Assembly: GCA_037447605.1 (NCBI GenBank)
Contig: CM074814.1
Location: 2,921,921-2,985,920 of the forward strand
Length of the DNA: 64,000 nucleotides
Source of the DNA: Zygnema circumcarinatum
Lineage: Eukaryota > Streptophyta > Zygnematophyceae > Zygnematales > Zygnemataceae
Reading direction: 5' to 3'
Positions 55,612-64,000 of this stretch are shown here, one piece after another. The notes below the pieces were generated by a model, which saw nothing but the letters and a program-made list of their open reading frames with translations, had not been told where the DNA came from and did not search any database. The position numbers and the translations under genes were made by a program. Positions within the stretch are counted from its first letter, which is position 1. Every line of letters begins with the position of its first letter.

Positions 55612-58055
55612 ATGACAAAGAAGCGGATGGCGCGGGGAGAGGCCCTGCCTGTGGCGTCGGCGGCGCGGCAGGCAGGCGGGGCCGCGCGACTCTCAGGCGC
55701 GGTGGCGGCGCAGGCGCCGATGATGCTGGCGCTGGCGCTGTTCGTGTGGGCGCTCACCATCTTCCGCGCGCGGCCCCCCCTCGCCCCGCCGGGCGGCTGC
55801 GGCCCGGCCGGGGGCGCGGGGGCGCTGCTCGCGGGGCTGCTGGGCGGCGCGCGCCTCCCGCAGGCCGCGGTGCTCGCGGAGGGGCGGGGGCGGCCGCGCG
55901 CGCTGCTCGCCCGGGGGGACGCGCCCGCGCTCACCGTCTTCTGCGCGCCCAAGCCCTTCGGGAACGACTCCGATGGCACGCAGAGGCGGGCGCTGCTCTC
56001 TTGGCTCGCGCTTGACCCCGTGCCCAAAGTAGTGCTGCTGGGAGATGATCCGAGCTTCCTGGAGATTGAGAAGGAGTTTCCTGAGCATGTGTCAGTGGAC
56101 GCGCACATAGATTACAATTTCAATGGAATTCCGCAGTTTCACAGCATTGTAGCACGAGCGCAGGCGGCGGATACGGAGCTTTCGATGATCATTAACGGGG
56201 ACATCATTCTGCTGAACGATATCATGGCAGCCGTCGGGAAGGTCTCCGCCTCTTTCGACCACTGGGTCCTCACGGCGCCTCGCTGGGACTTGGGAGAGAG
56301 CTTCCCATTCAGCTTCGAACCGGAGGATATTCGGAAGTCCGGGAAGACGATGACAGCCATGGCTGCTGAAATTCGGCAGTTTGCAGAAGCCACTGGAAGC
56401 CTGCACACATATGGGGGCGTGGACTTTTGGCTGTGGAACAACTCTCCGGTGCCGCTCTTCGCGGACAGCATGCCCCCGTTCACCTTCGGGCGGTCCAAAT
56501 ACGACAACTGGTTCACGCACGAGATCATCGCCGCGGGGCTGCGTCAGCTGGTGGACGCGGGGGAGGCCGTGACCAACCTCCACGTGGCGCACGCCTACGA
56601 GCACGTGGCCACGCTCAGCAGCGGGAGCGCCCCCCCAGTGGCTGCGGGAAAAAACTTTTGGAGTTTGCGCAAGCGGAGCAGCTGGGAGATGTTCAACAAC
56701 ATCCATCTCGCCGAGACGCATGGCTCCTACACCAACCAGAAGGGCACCGCGCTGCACGCGCCATGGCGCCTCGCCGCCTGCTTCGAGCCCGCAGGTAGGC
56801 CGGAGGGGGTCTCTGGTTGTACCGCTCGTCCTCGTCTAATGGTTGAGATGATAGACTCGTCTGCTTGGCTTCTTGTTCCTCCCTCACCTTACCTCACCTT
56901 ACCATTTGTGTTCTTGTGTGCACAGCCGGCAACATGTGCCTTCTGAAGCGGAGAAGGCCGGCGAACTGCTCCTGCGAGTACTCCCCATACGTTTCGAGCA
57001 CGCAGTCGGACCCGAAGCTCGACCAGAAGGGTCGCTGGACGTGCGGAATGGTGTCGGTGGACAGGACGAAGGACTACACCGTTGTGGCCACAGCCACGCC
57101 GGACTCGAAGGCCGGACTCCCGCACACCATGGAGCAGCTCCTCCCCAAGCAGGCCATGGAGGTGGACGGGCTCAAAGTCGTGACTCTTGTGGCCGTCACT
57201 TTCGGCTACGCAGAGATGCTGATGAACTTCATCTGCAGGCTGCGCTTGATGGGGCTGGAAAGCAACCTGGTGGTGGCTGCTCTGGACGAGGATATGTACA
57301 AGTTCGCCTTCACGCAGGGCCTGCCCGTGTACTACGAGCACGTGGGGGCCACGGTGCAGAGCCTGAATTCGGCGGACTGCGACTTCGGCACTCCCTGCTT
57401 CCGGCAGTTCACGAAGCTGAAGTCGCGGGCGGTCCTGCGCGTGCTGCGGGCGGGCTATTCCGTGCTCTGGACGGACGTGGACATTGTGTGGTTTACCGAC
57501 CCTCTCCCGCAGCTGCTTGCCTTTGGGGCGGGCACCTTCCCCGTGCAGAGCAACGAGCCGAACGCGTCTCTACCGGGCACGGGCATCCGCCGCATCAACT
57601 CGGGCTTCTACTTTGCGCGCGCGGACGAGCAGACCGTGGAGGCTTTCGCCGCCATTGTGGAGCACGCCGCCAAAACCAAGCTGTCGGAGCAGCCGAGCTT
57701 CTATGACATCCTCTGCGGCGTGAAGGGTGAGCTTCTCGTGAAGGGGAAGGAGGAGTGCCGGTGGAGAAACGGTCTGAGAACCGTCTTCCTGAACCGCACC
57801 GTGTTCCCCAATGGGGCGGTCCACGGCATGTGGGAGGAGGCGGACGTGAGCGGCTCCTGCAAGGCGAGGGGCTGCGCCATCCTGCACAACAATTGGATAT
57901 CGGGGAAGGACGCGAAGAGCGCCCGCCTGCGGCAGCACGGTTTCTGGCACTACGACGCGGACCGCCGGATGTGCGCACACGCGTGGCACGCGCGCCTACC
58001 TCCCGTGCTTCGGACGGCGGCTCAGCCAGAGGGGGACGGCTCGGAAGCACATTGA
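55612..58055 (+). CDS. Type II membrane protein with two glycosyltransferase-like domains
   Basis: Exons 55612-56794 and 56926-58055 (TGA) join in phase 1 to give 770 residues. The start ATG 55612 gives MTKKRMARGEALP; upstream in-frame codons lack ATG. A single membrane segment (APMMLALALFVWALTIF) at about residues 40-56 predicts a type II Golgi protein. Domain 1 (about 105-390): LTVFCAPKPFGN, RALLSWLALDPVPKVVLLGD, IINGDIILLNDIMAAV, FDHWVLTAPRWDLGE and GVDFWLWNN, a GT-A-like fold found in bacteria and plants. Domain 2 (about 470-740) is a nucleotide-diphospho-sugar transferase (PF03407/GT77-like) with AVLRVLRAGYSVLWTDVDIV. The TDVD contains the metal/sugar-nucleotide DxD motif. RRINSGFYFARAD and a HNNW motif follow. 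GT77 members add arabinose, xylose or galactose to wall glycans; donor and acceptor here are unknown. Confidence 0.87.
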
Positions 58056-58676
58056 ACAACCCGTTCAATTGCCCGCTTAACCTTTTTGCAGGAGGCGAAA
58101 AAAAGGCTTCGACAATGCAATGCAAGCGAGAGAGGGGCACCACAGGGACCTGTAAACATCGGCACAGCAAAGGGTGCCTTGTCCGTTTACTCCGCCTGTA
58201 TCTATTGTGTTCTGTTCTGTTCGAGCACAGACGGCCTGTACATTACGCTAGTCACGTAGATTGCTGGCATTCTTATTCTTTCAATTTTTAATTTCAAAAA
58301 CAAAATAGTTTGGATGAAGCCTATGGCGCTTCTGTAGAGGCCACTTGTGACCTCTGCCAACCGTCAAAAAAGAAATGCTCACAGTGCACAACCTCACTGC
58401 TTATGTTCGCCCTCAGTGTGCGTTGCGGAATGCGGGAATGTGAATGTGGCAGGGAATGCAGCGGAAGGCTGCCTGCAGGCTGGCTGCCGACACTCATGCC
58501 AATCCAAGCTCTGAACAACTACACCGCTACATTAAAAGAGCAGAAATGCTACTCCACACGGGACATCGTAAGCGCCGTATTTCCAACAGAGAGTGCACGT
58601 CACAATTTCCAGCGTGTGTTCACAACAGCAACCACCATGTTCCCTCTAAAAATCCACCGGCTCCGGCCACTGCGCC
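58056..58676. other. Convergent 3' region between the glycosyltransferase and the zinc-finger gene
   Basis: No supported exon. Both genes end here. Confidence 0.4.
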
Positions 58677-61256
58677 CTACGACCTCCCCTGCTCCTGCTG
58701 CTGCGCTGCCGCAAGGGCCGACTCCCTCTCTGCCGCCTGCTTCGCCAGACGCGCCCTCTTCTCCTCGCGCTCCTTCTTCCTCCTCTCCTCCTCGCTCAGC
58801 TTCTTCTTCTCCTTGCTCTGCAACATCAAGCCAAGCCGTCAACCCTGTGCATGCCCCCTGCAGACAGCTCCCACCCAGGGCTAAAGGCGACCAGAGGTGT
58901 GCGGGGATGCGGGGGCTTACTTCCGCAGCAGCTGCTTTTGGCTTCGCCGCCCCCTTGCCCCTCTCCTGCGCGGCCTCCTTCGCCCCCCCTCCCTCCGCCT
59001 GCGGCGTGCCCTTCGGCAGAGCGTCGGGCCCTGCCGCCTCGTAAGTCTTCGCTGCCTTCTCCTTCAGAAGCTCAACAACCTGCATGCAACTCGCACGCAC
59101 GGCGGACACTCGTAAGCCACAACGTCAGGGTGGCCCAGTGGGGAGAAGAGAACATGACAACAGGAGATTGAAGTCAGGTGTTGAAGGAGGGTGACTTACT
59201 GTCTTCTCACGCCACGCCCGCTGCCATGCTTGGTCTAGCAAGATTCCCTTCACTCTTCTCTCTGTCTCTACCACTTCCTCCGATGCTGCCTTTGCCTTTG
59301 GGTCGGCCAGTCCCTTCACCTTATCTGCTTCAAGCAGAGGCTTTTCTGCACCCTGCCACACATCACGTTCACGTGAGTCGCTCAGTCGTGCATTGTGACA
59401 ACTCTCGTCAGTGCCCTTCCTCACGTTTCCCTCTGCGCCCTTCCATTCTTCCCAGATGCCCTATTCTTAGCTCAGGTCAAACGACAGGAAGGATCGAAAT
59501 TATTACGAGCCCCCACTCCGCTGGTCGCGGCGGAACTCGCATTTTAGAAACCTCCTCTTCTGTCTGCTTGATGGCCTTGAAGAATGGAATGTTGTGCACC
59601 ATCACCGGGTCTGACAGAGCTCGGATAGGATTCAACTCCACCAGCGTCTGCCGGCCCCCCTCAACGCCAAATGCAACTGAATGTCATGCTGCGGCTTAAA
59701 ACAAGAAACACACGCTAACAAAGTGGCCAACAAACGCGGAGCAGAATGGAGACCACCGTCCGCTCTCCCCACTTCAATTTCCATCTCGGAAAGTGCATTG
59801 GCCACAGGATGGAGCAAGCAGCAGCCACTGCAACAGCGAGGCTCGCAGAGGAGGCGGACACCATGAGCGAAAGTGGCAGCCATGGATCACCTGCTGAGCA
59901 TCCTCCCAACCAGGTGCTCTTTCCGCCACCATTTGGCGCACCTTGTTGTACTCCTGAGAGCGCTGCACGCGACAAAGAACAGACTCCAGGGACCGTCAGT
60001 TGGGAAGGGAAAGGAACAACAAAATTGGAATACGAAGGAAGGCTGTTCACATTGTTAGAGGCCCTTCTCCCGTCGGCACAGTCACCCTCAGCTTCAGGGT
60101 AGTCGGAAAACTCGCCTCATATTCCCACCACCTTTTCTTTTTGGCCTCCTCAGAAAGTTGAATCCCATATTCCAATTCTGGGCGAACAAACATCCAGTAC
60201 TTAGCGAGATCTGGACTGCCCATGGTCATTTCCTCCACCTGCTCCCTCGACCCATGGAAGAATACTGGCATGGGCTCTCAAAACGGGCAAACCATTACCC
60301 TCCCCTGATGCAGGCAGCACGGAGGTAGTGCATCTGCTCAAACAGCAACTGCACACGCCATAATAGCGCCTTATACAGCAGCTTCCCAAGGAGTAACGTG
60401 ACTGCATGCGACGTGCATTGGACAAGCGGGAAACACCGTAGACTCCATTTTGCTATCACTCACACTGATGCGCCGCGATCTGCGATAAACATCCCACGCC
60501 TTCCACGGAGCATCAAAGATCTGCAGCCCCTCACAGCCTCCACACGCATTCCATGAACAACTGCTACACAGACTCTCCTACTCCAAACGTCGCTGACTTG
60601 TAAGGTTGTGCATCTCCCTTTTCTCGCGTGAGGAAAGAGTCCTAGAGGACCCATTTGGGGAAAAGCGATGCATGATCCTCTGCTTCAGCTCCGTTGAGCC
60701 AGTATGGAGAATTGCTTCCTTCAAATGATGGCTCTAGGTTGTGGGCGTAAAGCTCACTGACTGCTGCAAGACATGCAGGAGATGAATTTTCCTTCCCTGT
60801 GCAGAAGGGGTAAGGGGGGCCGGCCCACCTTATCAAAGCTGACCTTGCCCTTCCATGCGTTTCCCTTGCATGCCGGGCATTTCATGACACCCTGTCACAT
60901 CACAAGAAACAAGGAAACGAAAGCTGAAATAAGGTGCGACTTCAGCAAGGGAGTCATTGTAAATTACTCCTCCACGTGCAAGGCACCAATGGTTGCTGCA
61001 AATCTACCTCAAGCAAAAAATAATATCCACTTACCGAGCCGCTGCAAGTGGGGCATTCTTTTTGCGGAAGTGGGCCGTAAGTGACTCCGGCAGGAAGGTG
61101 TATGACATCAGCGCGCCCCTCCGCCACAGCGGCCGCCACACTGTCTGCCGTTTCCTTCTCTCCCCTGCAGACGGCCGGCAGGTGCAGGGTGGGCTCCCAT
61201 GAAGCAGAGATATCGGCTCCACTCATCTCCAAGGCCGCCATTGTCTCCCCTCTCAT
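58677..61256 (-). CDS. Multi-exon protein with a DnaJ-type CxxCxGxG zinc motif, function unknown
   Basis: Clear exons in reading order: 61035-61256 (ATG 61256, alternative 61241), 60829-60891, then less certain pieces near 60780-60680, 60520-60470, 60410-60310, 60240-60060, 59975-59900 and 59850-59750, then 59552-59647, 59200-59352, 58921-59079 and 58677-58817 (TAG). Near the N-terminus ECPTCSGSGVMKCPACKGN is two CxxC pairs of the DnaJ central zinc-finger type, split by an intron that keeps phase. Other readable blocks: YWLNGAEAEDHASLFPKW, IFDAPWKAWDVYRRSRRIS, DLAKYWMFVRPELEYGIQLS, EEAKKKRWWEYEASFP, LNPIRALSDPVMVHNIPFF and a Lys/Glu-rich coiled C-terminus (SKEKKKLSEEERRKK). No J domain is seen. 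I do not recognise the family; a plastid assembly or scaffold role would be a guess. The phase between 60829 and the next piece is not resolved. Confidence 0.55.
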
Positions 61257-62976
61257 CTCTCAACTCTCACATCTCAACTAGTCCACTCTCATCTCTCATC
61301 TCTTTTCTCTTCCCCCTCTCATCTCTCAAACCGTCCATTCTCATCAATCACACTTCAGAGCGCAAAGCGTAGGCTGGGGGGGCTCACGGGCGCAGGTTGG
61401 CATTCCGCACGGCGAACTGCACGCGGCCGCGCGCTCGGCACGTTCGGCAGGCTAACCCCTCCCAGCCGTTGCACCGTTCGCATTCCCTGCATGCATCGTT
61501 TTTCATTTCTCAACAGATTGTTCAAGGTGCATAGTAGTCTGCTCACAAACTTTGGACATATTGTATCTAACCTCACAGACAATACAACTAAGTCTGTGGC
61601 ATTCTATAATCCAGCGTCATTAATATCCCATAAGTTTATAAAAGTGCAGTGAACCCATCATAAAAAAGGCGTGCGAAAAAACTCTTCTGAACTCGTAACT
61701 TTGGATGTTGCCTCCATAAAGGAAAACCAGGACCTCTTGCACAAAGATCCGTTGCAGGACCAGAATGATGAATTCCGGATAGGTCCTCACCTCACCTTGT
61801 CCCATAGACCTTTCCGATGAAGTCCCCTGCCATAGACACAGTGCCTGCGGCAGCTACTGCCTGCATCACGAAATTTGGAGCAAGTCAACGCGCATCCATG
61901 CATAATGCTGTACATTTTGCAATTTTACGTTTTGTAAATAGAGCAGAAAAAAAAATTTGAAGCAAGCAGAACGAGCACGCTCAGCCTGCACAACAATAGA
62001 ACAGTTAAAGGCCAAGTACTCGAACCAATTCCAAATCAGAAGGTCAACAGCAGAATCCAGGATTAAATGCAAGAGACTAGCGTTTCCCTGGGAACAAAGC
62101 TACACATATAACCCCACTCAGAGGTCTTGAGGGCATCCAAGTGCCATTACAGCCGTGTTTGATTGGGGCAATAACTCGCCATACAGCGCAAATTCGAATC
62201 ATCGGCAAGCGAGACAACTTCAGCTTGTAGGGCAGGTTCCACTTTTATTATCCTCTCTTTCTCCACACAATCTAGCCGCACAAGAAAAAAAATTCTAACC
62301 ACATGAAGCCACAGGCTACCAAGTCCATGACATCACCAAGACTAGCAGAATAGACTGGCAGTCTCTAGCTTCACACAAACGCACAGCTCTCTCGGCTTAC
62401 TCCGCAATGAAGTAAATGTCAAAGTGATCGAGAAATATTGTGAGGAACGTGAAATTCAGGACTTCAGAGCTTCTAATTTGTATGGACGAGAATGGGTCAA
62501 TCGTCTAGACACAGTTCCTTTTCCAAACTCAAGACGCAGCTTAAGCTCGAGGAGGATAAGAATAGTTCATACGTTCCTTCCTACTCTCAAAGCTCTTAAA
62601 AAATAAGAATATCAGAAAGCATTGATCTAGACAGGAATTCCTCAGCATTGAAGGTGCGAGAGGCCTTCTTTGATGCGTGCTCTTCCCCCGTTCAAGTCTC
62701 CCAAACAGAACCCAGCAGGCGACCTGACTCGCATGCACGCTAGACGACTTCTTTGAGTACATTCTCGGTTCCGCCGGAGAACCACTCATTACTTCCCGTT
62801 TGAACTCCACTATCGCCACATTATGCTGCACGTCTTAATTAAACCCAAAACCTGGCTCATTAACTGAGAGAATCCGGAGAAATTGCAAAAGACGGAAACG
62901 GAGGATGTAGGGAAAAAGAAACGCGAGCACCGGAGTTGAGACCATGTTGGTCGCATGACATAAGAGAAAACCTCTG
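61257..62976. other. Largely unassigned region with one possible minus-strand exon
   Basis: A minus-strand stretch at about 61799-61863 reads AVAAAGTVSMAGDFIGKVYG between a good acceptor (TGATGCAG) and donor (GTGAGG), so it may be an internal exon. It was not linked to neighbours. Simple TCATCTCTC repeats lie at 61226-61330. Nothing else is supported. Confidence 0.3.
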
Positions 62977-63162
62977 CTAAAGGGCGGCAGCACGCACGAA
63001 GCAGGCGAAGCTGGCGGCGTCAGCGAGCAGGCGCGGCAAGCCCAGGCCCGTGCGCAGCGCCTCGTCCGCCTCCACCTTGAGGTCGTAGGCGAAGCCCTGC
63101 GCTGTGTCGGCCGCGGCCTTCAGCCGCGCCTGCACCGCCTTCAGCGCGCCGTCGGGGTTCAT
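62977..63162 (-). CDS. Small Ala-rich ORF or 5' exon, unidentified
   Basis: ATG 63162 to TAG 62977 encodes 61 residues: MNPDGALKAVQARLKAAADT, then AQGFAYDLKVEADEALRTGL, GLPRLLADAASF and CFVRAAAL. GC-rich codon use and an amphipathic Ala/Lys/Glu pattern look like real coding sequence. A GTGCGT after SFACF could be a donor, making this the first exon of a gene that continues left (possibly to the 61799-61863 exon). It is preceded by a (CT)n tract and a GTACGG-rich island. No family is recognised. Confidence 0.4.
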   Translation of the reverse strand: MNPDGALKAVQARLKAAADTAQGFAYDLKVEADEALRTGLGLPRLLADAASFACFVRAAAL

Positions 63163-64000
63163 GGCGTCCGAGTGTCCCGGCCCGCCCTGCACCCCCTTCT
63201 CCCTCTCTCCCTCCCTCCCTCCCTCCCTCCCTCCCTCTCTCTCTCTCGCTCTCCCTCTCTCTCTCTCGCTCTCCCTCCCTCCCCTGTCCCCCGCGCCCGA
63301 CGGTTCTTCCTGCTGCTACTGAGGGGCCGCCCGCTGGCGCTCGCTGTCGCTGTCGCGCGGCGCCGATCTGCCCTGTTCTGTTCGCCGCTCCGTCGTGCCG
63401 CACAGAACGGCGCGATGGTCCGTATGGCGCAGCACGGTACGGTTTACCGTACACGTCGGCACCCGCTGTACGGAGAGAGCTGCGCCTTGGCCTCCGCTCC
63501 GATGTCGTCTGTGCCTGTCGGTCTGTGTGTGACTGTGTGCCTTGTCTGTCTGTGTGTCTGTCTGTCTGGCTACCTGGCTAACTGTGCGCTGTCTGCCTGT
63601 GTCTGGGTATCTGTTTGGCTATCAGTGTGTCTGTCGTATAGATCCGTATGTATCAAACGCGACGTGCCTCACATCGGTGACCTTCGCGGCTGCTTCTAGG
63701 GCTGCGTTGTTGTGCCTAGGCGTAGTTTTCCGCTCCTAGCTTCGTTTTATTGTGTTTCGGTCCTTTGTGACCAGTCCTTCGTGGTTCCACATTTTGCCTT
63801 TATCCATGTAAATTTGATGGCCTCGCCATCGCCAGTTCAATGAAAGTTTGCGTTACTTTGTGTATTAATACACTGTATAATACATGCGTATTATACACCA
63901 TTTTAAAAATACAGTGTATTTTATATGTATTTAACGTATTTTCTTTTGATTTCTCGCTAATTGAACAGAGATTGATTATTGGCCAACCAGCAACTCAACA
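63163..64000. other. Right-edge region: CT tract, GTACGG island and AT-rich palindrome
   Basis: Contains (CCCT/CT)n at about 63198-63285, clustered GGTACGG/CCGTAC motifs at about 63435-63475, TGTC-rich low-complexity DNA at 63520-63630, and an AT-rich end with the perfect palindrome TGTATAATAC-ATGC-GTATTATACA at 63874-63897. No gene is supported. Confidence 0.4.

Noticed and set aside
55088-56108. Long Gly/Arg/Glu-rich ORFs on the minus strand and Pro/Ser-rich ORFs on the plus strand
   Set aside because: They are produced by the CCCCTCC tract and by the antisense of the glycosyltransferase first exon; no family signature is present.
1-64000. tRNA, rRNA, riboswitch or bacterial operon features
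   Set aside because: None was recognised by eye. The gene structure is eukaryotic with spliced genes throughout; a covariance-model search would be needed to exclude small RNA genes.

Overview
The window is nuclear DNA from a green-lineage eukaryote, most likely a streptophyte alga or an early-diverging land plant. Genes are split by many short introns, nearly all GT-AG. Several products have their best recognised relatives in land plants: an NMCP/CRWN nuclear-lamina protein, the chloroplast lipid permease TGD1, a PUB62/63-type U-box protein and a plant-type [2Fe-2S] ferredoxin. Species cannot be named from the sequence. I built gene models by hand from reading frame, splice sites and intron phase; no transcript evidence was available.

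Layout, left to right. A CRWN/NMCP gene (minus, C-terminus off the left edge) is divergent from a PDAP1-type phosphoprotein gene (plus, 4632-7064). A hybrid histidine kinase with PAS, kinase, degenerate receiver and canonical receiver follows (plus, 9453-15449). The first of three paralogous Cys-rich secreted-type beta-helix genes (minus, 16608-19132) is divergent from a DUF1349 gene (plus, 20931-22872). The second paralog (plus, 24686-27232) leads into a hairpin element (28385-29366). Next come a U-box gene with a very long extra C-terminus (plus, 29797-36299), TGD1 (plus, 37725-40746) and the third beta-helix paralog (minus, 41513-44163). A GIY-YIG protein gene (minus, 45718-47921), one intron of which ends in about 430 bp of (ATGC)n, is divergent from the ferredoxin-like gene (plus, about 49836-52216). 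A second hairpin element with a perfect 8-bp target duplication and a younger hairpin nested inside it (53020-54689) precedes a two-domain glycosyltransferase (plus, 55612-58055). The right part holds a zinc-finger gene of unknown function (minus, 58677-61256) and a small uncertain ORF.

The genes do not form a pathway, and gene order looks like an ordinary nuclear gene neighbourhood. Two features recur: GC-rich promoter-like islands carrying CCGTAC/GTACGG and the palindrome GCCACGTGGC, and one family of long foldback elements present as two large copies and a probable short relic. The strongest leads are the nested foldback elements, the kinase receiver with a Glu in place of the phospho-acceptor Asp, the enlarged U-box protein, the three beta-helix paralogs with fixed exon lengths (one with a GC-AG intron), and the tetranucleotide array that supplies a splice acceptor.
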